Notes under the pieces: generated by a model
Told to the model about the DNA's origin: nothing
The model's input: the letters and a program-made list of their open reading frames with translations, nothing else
Database searches by the model: none
Shown here: positions 10,401 through 17,361 of the stretch, piece by piece
How positions within the stretch are numbered: the first letter of the stretch is position 1
Layout: every line of letters starts with the position of its first letter
Position numbers and translations under genes: made by a program
Assembly (NCBI GenBank): GCA_002328035.1
Contig: DCVL01000008.1
Coordinates: 20,142-84,141, forward strand
Direction: 5' to 3'
DNA from: Geobacter sp. UBA2189
GTDB taxonomy: Bacteria > Desulfobacterota > Desulfuromonadia > Geobacterales > Pseudopelobacteraceae
Length of the DNA: 64,000 bases

Positions 10401-10475
10401 GGGGCGGTCAGGGCAGAGCCATACTGGCGTATCGCCCCCCTGGAGACGTATCCAGCGTTCAGGTTCAAAAGTCAT
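7458..10475 (-). CDS. radical SAM / ArsM-like methyltransferase / DUF5714-like trimodular protein
   Basis: A 1005-residue fusion. An N-terminal segment (1-80) precedes a radical SAM domain with Cys91-X3-Cys95-X2-Cys98 and the TGGEP motif (133-137). A class I methyltransferase follows with VVDLGCGSG (514-522). Its YGCG (Cys499), SNCVLNL (Cys591) and GECISGA (Cys641) segments match the As(III)-binding cysteine positions known from ArsM arsenite methyltransferases. The C-terminal 230 residues carry CXXC pairs (782-823) and a glycine/cysteine-rich DUF5714-like domain. Known: ArsM methylates arsenite, and radical SAM enzymes take part in arsenosugar formation. Inferred: this protein methylates and further alkylates arsenic or a similar thiophilic element, with two glycosyltransferases overlapping downstream. 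The start ATG is at 10475; tRNA genes lie upstream. Confidence 0.8.
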   Translation of the reverse strand: MTFEPERWIRLQGGDTPVWLCPDRPSWFVPTSAGDKLLQQMASGTADYKLETAAFLQRLPESYKDSYEGRQALLSDTHPLSELWLHITDRCNLACRHCMFSSGPDALCEVSLKQLTRYVDDAAEQGCRLFALTGGEPLFHPDFTALIENILAIPDSRIAILTNGLLLEKVFLSSWPRKRIHLQISLDGRPEHHESLRGKRSFNRVEQQLNWLRREGWPFTLSCCVTSGNADDLTWLVEYAAERGAAAVHFMWHFIRGRGDGEQHIEPLNLLHPVIDAMKRAEELGVTIDNIESLKGQIFAPPGTIHDGSSAGWDAAAIGPDNQLYPSAATIGLKELGTSLQQGLLHAWQNSPVLRQIRQASVKSLSDPWRYLLGGGDLDHCYHNNGSFIGADPYQPLLEKLVLHLISQAARRLPEPEGLAVCLKMGELLVSCGSHGAVALCHTNCLLSLDGSTDSRSKVGVYYAEAVGDKRIEILNPVHYENSLIEHIPAAYRFRGYGCGSPVMDAEIKPAERVVDLGCGSGVECFIAARLVGAKGLVTGVDMLDPMLELAHKGADEVRQTLGYDNLCFKKGFLEQLPLDDNDADLVVSNCVLNLSVDKRFVFSEILRILRPGGRLVAADVVCETEPDASILNDDTLRGECISGAMTQKDLFGILEETGFTGFRVIKRLPYRVVQGHSFFSLTFSVHKEITSGQARGDTKVKVFYPGPAAGLLTASGLWLRPGQTVLIQKSDAELLGEQLWLLDADGAVTNVAIEAGANCALPPEPKSTVPNPLAARHESGCLVCGVPLIYHSTEKQAVCHFCGRTLAANACCENGHFVCDKCHTGDALELIEHLCMNTKETEPVALFQEIRKHPAIPMHGPEYHALVPAVLLACIRNAGHPVSHEQLRSSIQRGGGIIGGSCGFIGICGAATGVGIAFSLLLEANPLKASARQTVQGVVRDVLAEIAGYEAARCCQRDCWIALRAGMSTASELFKLNLPEVQTFACSQMARNKECLGIECPLWP

Positions 10476-10554
10476 GTACGAGGTATTCCTTTAGATGTTT
10501 TTCGCAGGAGTAGTATTCGGGATGATCCGGCACTGATAAATGCAAAAGAGGGGA

Positions 10555-10630
10555 TGGTGGACCAGGTAGGGTTCGAACCTACGACCTGACGATTAAGAGT
10601 CGCCTGCTCTACCAACTGAGCTACTAGTCC
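10555..10630 (-). tRNA. tRNA-Lys (CTT anticodon)
   Basis: The minus strand folds as a 76-nt tRNA: 7-bp acceptor stem GGACTAG/CTGGTCC, a D-arm with AGTTGGTAGA, anticodon stem GGCGA/TCGTC around loop CTCTTAA (anticodon CTT), T-loop TTCGAAC and an encoded CCA. It lies 4 nt downstream of tRNA-Gln, so the two are cotranscribed. Confidence 0.95.
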
Positions 10631-10634
10631 ACTA

Positions 10635-10709
10635 TGGCTGGGGTGCGAGGATTTGAACCTCGGAATGACGGAGTCAGAGTCCGTTGCCTTACCGCTTGGC
10701 GACACCCCA
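10635..10709 (-). tRNA. tRNA-Gln (CTG anticodon)
   Basis: 75-nt tRNA on the minus strand: acceptor TGGGGTG/CACCCCA, anticodon stem ACGGA/TCCGT with loop CTCTGAC (anticodon CTG), T-loop TTCAAAT, encoded CCA. It is the first gene of a Gln-Lys tRNA pair. Confidence 0.94.
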
Positions 10710-10752
10710 ATAATTAGAGTTAAACCAGGTTGCAGCAATATGCAGGAGGTGT

Positions 10753-10781
10753 TTGTTAGCAAAATTATTTTTGTTTATCAA
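10753..10781 (-). promoter_or_regulatory. promoter of the tRNA-Gln/tRNA-Lys pair
   Basis: On the minus strand TTGATA (10781-10776), a 17-nt spacer and TAACAA (10758-10753) end about 43 nt before the tRNA-Gln 5' end. Transcription might continue into the radical SAM operon starting at 10475, since no terminator is seen between. The remaining bases up to 10941 are AT-rich with no gene recognised. Confidence 0.45.
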
Positions 10782-10941
10782 GCATAAATTTTAAAATCAC
10801 AATCAAGCTTATCGTCTTAATAGATAAACGACCTATTTTAAAAACTTCAGAGAATAAAACAGGGATCAGACACCAAAATAAAAACACCATCAGATATGGC
10901 AAAAACCATATCACTCAAACTGACTGGCTGATATCTGGTTA

Positions 10942-11625
10942 TCACGTCTGCTTTTTGACCGCATTAAACCTGGAATACAAAGCAGGGATCAGGGCAAACA
11001 GCCCTAGCAGTGCAAAAGAGGCAAGCACCTTGGCAGAGGCTATATCAGATAGCGAATTGATGCTTGCAAGGCTTGCGCCGGCATTCACAAAAACAAAACC
11101 GCCGGGGATTATTCCCAAAAAGGTTCCAAGCACAAAACTCCGAAGCGGCAGACGAGTCAAGGCTGACGCAAGATTGATAAGAAAAAACGGAAATACTGGC
11201 ACAAGCCTCATAAAGAGCAGGTAGTTGATGCCACGTTTTTCCAGTTCTTGATTTATACCCTCAAGCTTACCGCCAAATTTTGCCAGAACAGCATCTCTAA
11301 GCAGATATCGGGTCACCAGAAAAGAGAGGGTAGCGCCTATTGATGCAGCAGTGACGGCATATAGTGTCCCTAAAACCGGCCCGAAGATCGCCCCTGCGGA
11401 AAGCGAAAGTATGACGGCTCCAGGTAGGGCAAGGCAGGTTTGAATGATGTATATCAGCATAAAGGCAGTCACTGTCAGCAACTGGTGTCTGGAATAATAC
11501 TCTAGCAACAGTTGGCGGTTCACCTTAAGGCTCTCCAGGGTGAGAAAACGCCCCAGATCGAGATAGAAGAACAGGCCTATTACAACCAAAGCGGCAGCTA
11601 TAAGAATTAATTTATTTTTACTCAT
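10942..11625 (-). CDS. TVP38/TMEM64 (DedA-like, SNARE-associated) membrane protein
   Basis: 227 residues with a signal-anchor-like first helix (LILIAALVVIGLFFYL) and several further hydrophobic helices. The central GAIFGPVLGTLYAVTAASIG and F(F/L)INLASAL segments are typical of the TVP38/TMEM64 family of polytopic membrane proteins proposed to act in lipid scrambling or transport. The start overlaps the stop of the DUF3047 gene by 4 nt (11622-11625), so it is the last gene of a minus-strand operon with DUF3047, an Fe-S protein and perhaps the rhodanese. The specific substrate is unknown. Confidence 0.85.
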   Translation of the reverse strand: MSKNKLILIAAALVVIGLFFYLDLGRFLTLESLKVNRQLLLEYYSRHQLLTVTAFMLIYIIQTCLALPGAVILSLSAGAIFGPVLGTLYAVTAASIGATLSFLVTRYLLRDAVLAKFGGKLEGINQELEKRGINYLLFMRLVPVFPFFLINLASALTRLPLRSFVLGTFLGIIPGGFVFVNAGASLASINSLSDIASAKVLASFALLGLFALIPALYSRFNAVKKQT

Positions 11626-12356
11626 GGTGTTGTTGAGAGGAGTATGTCGGCATACCAGGCGGTAGCCTCGGCGCCGGTGTTGTCTGTATCTGTCATAATC
11701 GCAATAGCTCCAGCCTCAGGAGGTTCCTCACCAAAAACGCGACGAAAATCTGCAAGGATGTCACGCTCTTCAAAGACCCATTGACCTGACTTAGCAGAAC
11801 CTGATTCAACAGCAAGCAGCATTGCATTTGAAGTAAATGCATTTGGCACAAATTCACCCTTAGGCAGTTTGTTGGCCCAGATGTAGTTTAACGCCCGCAT
11901 CTGCCAGAAGAATCTGCCAGGAAAGACCACATAGACCCGTGCAGCATAGTCATCCCCCTGCTTGGTCTTTTCATTGCCACCTGCCACAGTGCCGTTGATC
12001 TTCCAACTCCATTTAAGATACCGGTATTGCTTTGGATTGAACCTCAGCTTTTTAGTAAGGCCGGAGGCCATTCCTTTGGCATGCCCCTTAAGGAAAGTAC
12101 GGCCATCTTCCTTAACCAGAGTATATTCTGTATCTCCCTTAAAACTTTTACTCTCCCAACCTTTTAAACCCTCAGAAGCAAAATTGGAGACCACTATCCC
12201 CTCAGCAGAGGCAGAGGAGGAGACAATCAACGCCAATAGAGATACGGCAATAACAAAGAGTTTAAGATCAAGGTGTAAGGATTTTTTTTCTATCGTCACA
12301 AGAAGCGTTCTGCATCCTTTAGGCTTTTGGTCGTAATTTTCAGATTTCAGAATCAT
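11622..12356 (-). CDS. DUF3047 secreted protein
   Basis: A 244-residue exported protein of the DUF3047 family, which has no assigned biochemical function. A hydrophobic signal-like stretch (KLFVIAVSLLALIVSSSASA) lies around residues 33-52, unusually far in. An alternative GTG start at 12299 would give a conventional N-terminal signal peptide; the ATG at 12356 overlaps the preceding Fe-S gene by 4 nt. The mature part (LKGWESKSFKG, YRYLKWSWKING, ARVYVVFPG, ending with a WYADILL strand) suggests a beta-rich, carbohydrate-binding-like fold, which is an inference. Confidence 0.8.
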   Translation of the reverse strand: MILKSENYDQKPKGCRTLLVTIEKKSLHLDLKLFVIAVSLLALIVSSSASAEGIVVSNFASEGLKGWESKSFKGDTEYTLVKEDGRTFLKGHAKGMASGLTKKLRFNPKQYRYLKWSWKINGTVAGGNEKTKQGDDYAARVYVVFPGRFFWQMRALNYIWANKLPKGEFVPNAFTSNAMLLAVESGSAKSGQWVFEERDILADFRRVFGEEPPEAGAIAIMTDTDNTGAEATAWYADILLSTTP

Positions 12357-13432
12357 GTCAGTCTCACAAATCTTAATTTAAGGCGGTTTATCCAGCGTCT
12401 GAAGGATGAAACCGGCTTGCTTTCAAAATCAATCTTGCCTGTTAAGATATCAGCCAGATGGATAGTAGCTGTAACCTCGGAAAGTGTGTCGCAACAGGCT
12501 CCGCACGAGGTCACAAGGGTTTTGCCTGCAACTCCTGAGGCAATCTGTTCTGACTCCCGCCTGACTGTGCCTGGAACAGTGGCTTCCACCATCCCTCCCT
12601 GTCCGCAACAACGGGTAGTTCTCATACTTGATGGCAGTTCCTGAATTGTAAATCCGGACGAAGCAAGCAATCGGCGAACCGCCTGCTGCTGAACCGAATC
12701 AAAGCGTGCAGTACACGGATCATGTATTGCGACAACTTTACCGGAGGCTTCCGGAAACGATATCGAAGAGGTAGCACCCAACAGTTCATAGATGCTGACT
12801 ATCTCGAATCCTTCGGAATACTTCTTCAAAATCTTGCTACATCCGGGGCACGAGGTAAGTATACGTTTTATCCCTGCTGTTTTGAGGCGTCTCATTAACT
12901 TACTAAAGATATTCTGAAATTTATCCACCAAACCCAAATCATGAGATATCTTTCCACAACAGTCCAAAATAAGGCCGGCATCAGGCTCCAGTTGACGTAA
13001 TTTTATAAAAAGAGCAAGAACTGCATCCGGATGTGAACCAGGCAAAGAACAGCCCGGGAAAAAAACAGTTTTACAACCATCCGGTATAAAATCACGTCTA
13101 AAAAAAAATGAACCGCCTGTCTTTTCGTAATTCAACCAGGGAGAATACAGTTTAAGATCAACAAGCCGAAGGGTGATCGCCTCCCGACGCATTGCAATGA
13201 ACATGGAAGAAGGTGAAAGCGCTTCCGGACACACAGCATCACACAAACCACAAAGGGAGCAGCCAAAGGCCGAAAGCAGATTGTTTTCGGCCATACCACG
13301 CTTTGCTATAGCTGCCGGAGTGCCATATTTTTGCAGAAAACTGCATGGCTTCAGACATTCCCCACAGTTCGTACAGGCAGACAACATCTCCCTGGTCAGC
13401 AGGAGAACTTCATCTCTTTTTTCTTCAAACAT
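12353..13432 (-). CDS. (Fe-S)-binding reductase-like protein with CCG domains (HdrD/GlpC type)
   Basis: 359 residues. The N-terminal half holds two 4Fe-4S ferredoxin motifs (CTNCGECLKPC and CSLCGLCDAVC). The C-terminal half holds two CCG-type cysteine clusters (FFPGCSL, LDCCGKIS, SCPGCSKIL, then TRCCGQGG and TSCGACCD), the pattern of HdrB/HdrD, GlpC and LutA proteins that handle thiols, disulfides or quinones. It overlaps DUF3047 by 4 nt and lies 19 nt after the rhodanese gene. Inferred role: cytoplasmic electron transfer in a sulfur, selenium or thiol process. The partner is not identifiable here. Confidence 0.85.
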   Translation of the reverse strand: MFEEKRDEVLLLTREMLSACTNCGECLKPCSFLQKYGTPAAIAKRGMAENNLLSAFGCSLCGLCDAVCPEALSPSSMFIAMRREAITLRLVDLKLYSPWLNYEKTGGSFFFRRDFIPDGCKTVFFPGCSLPGSHPDAVLALFIKLRQLEPDAGLILDCCGKISHDLGLVDKFQNIFSKLMRRLKTAGIKRILTSCPGCSKILKKYSEGFEIVSIYELLGATSSISFPEASGKVVAIHDPCTARFDSVQQQAVRRLLASSGFTIQELPSSMRTTRCCGQGGMVEATVPGTVRRESEQIASGVAGKTLVTSCGACCDTLSEVTATIHLADILTGKIDFESKPVSSFRRWINRLKLRFVRLT

Positions 13433-13451
13433 CTTACTTTAACCTGCCTTT

Positions 13452-13868
13452 TTAACGTCCCTCTACAAAAAGCTCTTTGTATGGCCAATCATGGATGCCA
13501 CCTTCCAGAATCTGCAGACGATCTTCAAAAATTCCTTTCGATTGCAGGTAGTTATATGTATTTTTAGCCCCACCCTTGCCAAACGGGCAGACAACAACGA
13601 CCGGATCTTTTGAAGAATTTATAACAGGCAGTGCCTTATCAATCTTTGCTTTATCGGGATCTTTTGCAGCAGGGAAAGCATTAGTCTCAATCGAACCCTG
13701 GAGGTGGTGTTTCTCAAAATCAGCTGGAGTCTGGATATCAACAAGAATAACCGGCTTCTTCTTGTCCATCAGCTCTTTAAGTTCCTGAGGTTCAATGTAG
13801 TTGGTAGCCAGGGCGGCAGTTGCGGTAAGCAGGGTAAGAGCCATAGAAATTACTGTTTTCTTGAACAT
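13452..13868 (-). CDS. periplasmic rhodanese-like protein
   Basis: 138 residues: an N-terminal signal peptide (MFKKTVISMALTLLTATAALA) followed by a single rhodanese domain. The active-site loop reads VVVVCPFGKGGAKN, so the catalytic cysteine is present, and the domain closes with the usual LEGGIHDWPY. Known: rhodanese domains transfer sulfane sulfur or bind oxyanions. It is divergent from a LysR regulator 125 nt away and precedes the Fe-S/DUF3047/TVP38 genes. An export signal with an intact cysteine suggests extracytoplasmic sulfur or selenium chemistry (inference). Confidence 0.88.
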   Translation of the reverse strand: MFKKTVISMALTLLTATAALATNYIEPQELKELMDKKKPVILVDIQTPADFEKHHLQGSIETNAFPAAKDPDKAKIDKALPVINSSKDPVVVVCPFGKGGAKNTYNYLQSKGIFEDRLQILEGGIHDWPYKELFVEGR

Positions 13869-13936
13869 ACAAAATCTCCTTTAAGATGAAAAAATTTGAA
13901 TGTTACTGATACCAATTTGTGCACTTGCCTGGCAAA

Positions 13937-13972
13937 TAGATAATATGCTAGAAAAACGCTTAAAGTTATCTA
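13937..13972. promoter_or_regulatory. inverted repeat in the rhodanese/lysR divergent region, candidate LysR operator
   Basis: A perfect 7-bp inverted repeat, TAGATAA (13937-13943) and TTATCTA (13966-13972), lies in the 125-nt gap between the divergently transcribed rhodanese and lysR genes, ending 22 nt before the lysR ATG. LysR proteins usually autoregulate from such sites. No binding data are available. Confidence 0.35.
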
Positions 13973-13993
13973 ATAAACCGATGGAGCTATTAA

Positions 13994-14944
13994 ATGACAC
14001 TTAAACAGCTGGAGGTCTTTATTGCTGTAGCTGATACCAGAAGTTTTTCCAAAGGAGGCGAGCTTGTCAGCCTGGCTCAATCCACTGTAAGTCAACATAT
14101 TCGCGCTCTTGAAGATGAATTGGGCGCCCGTCTGTTTGACCGCTCACTAACCCAGGTGCACCTGACCGAAGCAGGACAGCTTTTTTACAGCCATGCCATA
14201 AGGATCTCAAGGCAATGCTCTGAGGCAGAGGAAGAGATAAGACGTTTTCAGGGACTTGAGCAGGCCAGATTAAGAGTTGGAGCCAGCACCATTCCGGCAG
14301 CATATCTGATTCCGGATTTACTGGCAGGTTTTACAGACAGGTGGCCTGGTGTCCGACTTGAGCTGCAGCAGGGTGACAGCCAGGAGGTTATAAATCTGCT
14401 TAAGGATAATCTGGTTGAACTTGCTGTAGTTGGTGGTAAATACAATGAAGATGCTTTTTGCTTTCAGGAACTCTTGAACGACAGGATCATTCTGGTCGGA
14501 CGATCAGTAGAAACAGGGAGTAGAACCATCTCAGTCGAGGAACTTCACAATCTACCGCTTATCATAAGGGAACTAGGTTCAGGCACACGCCAGGCAACAG
14601 ACACTGCACTCAAAAAGGTTGCCCTGGATATACGTAATCTTAATATAGTTGCCCAGCTTGGGAGCAGTGAGGCAGTGAGGCGTTCTGTTCTCTCAGGCTC
14701 CGGTTATGCGTTTATCTCAAAGATTGCAATTGCTCCAGAACTGGCTGACGGTTCTCTTATGGAGATTGAGATTGAAGGGGTAGAAATAAAGAGAAGTTTT
14801 TATATGGCATGGCGTTGCGGCAGGACGCTATCTCCGGCAGCCGAGGCATTTATACAGATGCTCCGCTCCAGATTCCCTGAAGACCAGACTAATTGCATAA
14901 AAGCACCTTTGCAAGGTAAAGATCTTCAGGTCGATACAAAGTAA
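13994..14944 (+). CDS. LysR-family transcriptional regulator (CysB/selenium-metabolism-like group)
   Basis: 316 residues. An N-terminal winged helix-turn-helix (MTLKQLEVFIAVADTRSFSKGGE, then AQSTVSQHIRALE) is followed by a periplasmic-binding-protein-like effector domain (RLRVGASTIPAAYLIP onwards, ELGSGTR in the second lobe). The effector domain resembles the CysB/CysL class and the selenium-metabolism-associated LysR group (family recollection, not a search). It is transcribed away from the rhodanese/Fe-S operon, the usual arrangement for a LysR regulator and its target, so it probably controls that operon. Confidence 0.85.
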   Translation: MTLKQLEVFIAVADTRSFSKGGELVSLAQSTVSQHIRALEDELGARLFDRSLTQVHLTEAGQLFYSHAIRISRQCSEAEEEIRRFQGLEQARLRVGASTIPAAYLIPDLLAGFTDRWPGVRLELQQGDSQEVINLLKDNLVELAVVGGKYNEDAFCFQELLNDRIILVGRSVETGSRTISVEELHNLPLIIRELGSGTRQATDTALKKVALDIRNLNIVAQLGSSEAVRRSVLSGSGYAFISKIAIAPELADGSLMEIEIEGVEIKRSFYMAWRCGRTLSPAAEAFIQMLRSRFPEDQTNCIKAPLQGKDLQVDTK

Positions 14945-14955
14945 TATGCAAAACC

Positions 14956-14985
14956 TTGCGAATTAATCTCTTCTTGTTGTATAGT
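14956..14985 (+). promoter_or_regulatory. promoter of tRNA-Arg
   Basis: TTGCGA (14956-14961), an 18-nt spacer and TATAGT (14980-14985), placing the start about 13 nt before the tRNA 5' end. Consensus match only. Confidence 0.45.
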
Positions 14986-15004
14986 GCCAATCCACTTTCA
15001 AAGA

Positions 15005-15080
15005 GCGCCTGTAGCTCAGTGGATAGAGCATCCGCCTTCTAAGCGGACGGTCGCACGTTCGAGTCGTGCCAGGCGCGCCA
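15005..15080 (+). tRNA. tRNA-Arg (TCT anticodon)
   Basis: 76-nt tRNA: acceptor GCGCCTG/CAGGCGC, D-arm GCTCAGTGGATAGAGC, anticodon stem TCCGC/GCGGA with loop CTTCTAA (anticodon TCT), T-loop TTCGAGT, encoded CCA. Confidence 0.96.
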
Positions 15081-15187
15081 GTTTACTCACATTTTATAAA
15101 TATTATCCAAAACCGGATAGACAGCTATTTTATCTGACTCTACATCTGCCTTGCCACAACAGGTGCTAATCCTGTATAAATCATCCA

Positions 15188-15961
15188 ATGAAAATCTGTT
15201 CACTAGCCAGCGGAAGCAAAGGTAACTGCCTTTTTATTGAAACCGGAGGGGTTCGCCTGCTGATTGATGTAGGCATCTCTTTGAAAGAGACAACTGCTCG
15301 CCTTATTTCTTCGAATGTCGAGCCGGACTCTATAAATGCCGTGCTGGTAACCCACGAACATATTGACCATATCCGCAGTGTCGGAGCATATGCGAGGCGG
15401 CATAAGGTTCCGGTATTGATCAGCTACGCTACAAGGCATGCTGCGGAAAAATACCTGACAGATGTACGTTTGATAGAATTTGAGAGCAGTTACTCATTTA
15501 CCTTCAGGGATATAATGATTGACCCTTTTCCTGTATCGCATGATTGCTGTGATCCTGTCGGATTTGTTGTTGAATCAACAGAGGGACGTATCGGTACTGC
15601 AACTGATTTCGGAATTGTCACCCGCCTGATCAGGGACAAACTAAAGGGATGCCGTGCCATGAATCTGGAATCAAATCATGACCCAGAGATGCTTTTAAAC
15701 GGCCCATACCCGTGGAACCTTAAACAAAGGATAAAATCAAGGCATGGCCACATATCTAATCAGGAATCGCTTGAACTTCTGCACGATCTGGCACACGACA
15801 GACTTGAAGCTCTGGTTATGGCGCATCTTTCGGAGATAAACAATCACCCTGACAAGGTTATTGAAACTACCAGCTCATTCCTGAGAGATCAGAACTGCTG
15901 CGCCCCAAGGATTGTAATAGGCGCTCAGCACAAAGCTGGCCCGCTGATAGAGATAATATGA
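15188..15961 (+). CDS. MBL-fold metallo-hydrolase (YycJ/WalJ-like)
   Basis: 257-residue metallo-beta-lactamase-fold protein. The dinuclear metal site is visible as VTHEHIDHIRSV (HxHxDH), with later metal ligands in FPVSHDCCDPVGF and VMAHLSEINN. It starts with MKICSLASGSKGNC, as in the YycJ/WalJ group of small exonuclease-like MBL proteins. It leads the long plus-strand run that continues with purB 104 nt downstream. The physiological substrate is unknown; a nuclease activity is likely for the family. Confidence 0.88.
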   Translation: MKICSLASGSKGNCLFIETGGVRLLIDVGISLKETTARLISSNVEPDSINAVLVTHEHIDHIRSVGAYARRHKVPVLISYATRHAAEKYLTDVRLIEFESSYSFTFRDIMIDPFPVSHDCCDPVGFVVESTEGRIGTATDFGIVTRLIRDKLKGCRAMNLESNHDPEMLLNGPYPWNLKQRIKSRHGHISNQESLELLHDLAHDRLEALVMAHLSEINNHPDKVIETTSSFLRDQNCCAPRIVIGAQHKAGPLIEII

Positions 15962-16065
15962 ATCTTAACCCTTGTCCCGGATAATATGAAAGCTGCTGAA
16001 TAACCATCGTAAACCGACCCTGTGTTGCTCATAAATAAAAACAACAAAGCAAGGAGCTTTAGAAA

Positions 16066-17361
16066 ATGATTCCAAGATACACCCGTCCTGATATGGCAAA
16101 AATATGGGAGCCTGAAAACCGCTTCCGAATCTGGCTGGAAATAGAGACTCTGGCATGCGAGGCACAGGCAGAACTGGGTGTTATACCCAAAGATGTACTG
16201 CCGGTTATCAGAGAGAAGGGAAACTTTAACATAGAGCGGATTGATGCCATTGAGGCCGAAGTCAAGCATGACGTTATTGCTTTTCTGACTTCTGTCGCTG
16301 AATATGTAGGCCCTGACGCAAGATTTATACACCAGGGGCTTACATCATCAGACATTCTGGACACCTGTCTTTCGGTTCAGATGGTACAGGCAGCGGATGA
16401 ACTGCTGACTGATCTGGAGATGATCCTTGAATCAATCAGGCTGAGAGCCTTTGAACACAAGGATACGGTCTGCATGGGGCGTTCGCACGGGATACATGCC
16501 GAACCTATAACGTTCGGGCTAAAGCTGGCCACATGGTATGCAGAGATGGATCGCAACCGTACACGTCTTAAAGCAGCCCGTGAAAATATCGCAACAGGGG
16601 CTATATCCGGAGCTGTTGGAACATTCGCAAATATCAACCCGTTTGTTGAAGAGTATGTATGCAAGAAGATGGGTCTTAAGCCTGAACCGGTATCTACACA
16701 GGTAATCCCACGTGATCGCCATGCCGAATACTTCTGCACCCTCTCGATAATAGCCTCCTCAATGGAAAGGATCGCCATCGAGATTAGGCACCTGCAACGC
16801 ACTGAGGTACTGGAGGCAGAAGAGCAGTTTACAAAAGGACAAAAAGGTTCATCAGCCATGCCTCACAAACGAAACCCTATACTCTCTGAAAACCTCACAG
16901 GACAGGCCAGGTATATCCGATCAATGTGCATTCCTGCGCTTGAGAACATCTCTCTCTGGCATGAACGGGACATATCTCACAGTTCGGTTGAGCGTTATAT
17001 AGGGCCGGATGCCACCGTAGCTCTCGACTTTTCACTGCGTCGCCTGAACGGTCTTATAAGGAATCTGGTTGTCTACCCACAGAACATGCTGCGTAATCTT
17101 AACCAGATGAAAGGACTGGTATTCTCGCAAAAGATTCTTCTGGATCTTACCCAGTCAGGAGTATCCCGTGAAGATGCCTACCGTCTGGTACAAAAGAACG
17201 CGATGAAGGTATGGGAGGAAGGAAAGGATTTCCAGACAGAGCTCCTGGCTGATCCGGAAGTGGTTGGAGCCCTGGGTGAAAACAAGATAAAAGAATCATT
17301 TGACCTAAGCTATCACCTGAAACATATAGACACCATCTTCAAGCGAGTGTTCGGTGACTAA
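16066..17361 (+). CDS. purB: adenylosuccinate lyase
   Basis: Catalyses two fumarate-releasing steps of purine synthesis: SAICAR to AICAR, and adenylosuccinate to AMP. The 431 residues match the short bacterial PurB. The superfamily signature GQKGSSAMPHKRNP is intact, and the TSSDILDT and GRSHGIHAEP regions supply the catalytic serine/histidine neighbourhood. An AAGGAG ribosome site precedes the ATG. The 3' end overlaps the mscS start by 8 nt. Other purine genes (purL, purQ, purF) follow on the same strand. Confidence 0.96.
   Translation: MIPRYTRPDMAKIWEPENRFRIWLEIETLACEAQAELGVIPKDVLPVIREKGNFNIERIDAIEAEVKHDVIAFLTSVAEYVGPDARFIHQGLTSSDILDTCLSVQMVQAADELLTDLEMILESIRLRAFEHKDTVCMGRSHGIHAEPITFGLKLATWYAEMDRNRTRLKAARENIATGAISGAVGTFANINPFVEEYVCKKMGLKPEPVSTQVIPRDRHAEYFCTLSIIASSMERIAIEIRHLQRTEVLEAEEQFTKGQKGSSAMPHKRNPILSENLTGQARYIRSMCIPALENISLWHERDISHSSVERYIGPDATVALDFSLRRLNGLIRNLVVYPQNMLRNLNQMKGLVFSQKILLDLTQSGVSREDAYRLVQKNAMKVWEEGKDFQTELLADPEVVGALGENKIKESFDLSYHLKHIDTIFKRVFGD

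Noticed and set aside
10359..10762. Open frames on both strands over the tRNA-Gln/tRNA-Lys pair (readings such as DQVGFEPTT and GLVAQLVEQ)
   Set aside because: These are the well-known artefacts of translating tRNA genes; the tRNAs themselves explain the sequence.
14984..15169. 61-codon frame across tRNA-Arg (VAQWIEHPPSKR)
   Set aside because: tRNA translation artefact; no ribosome site.
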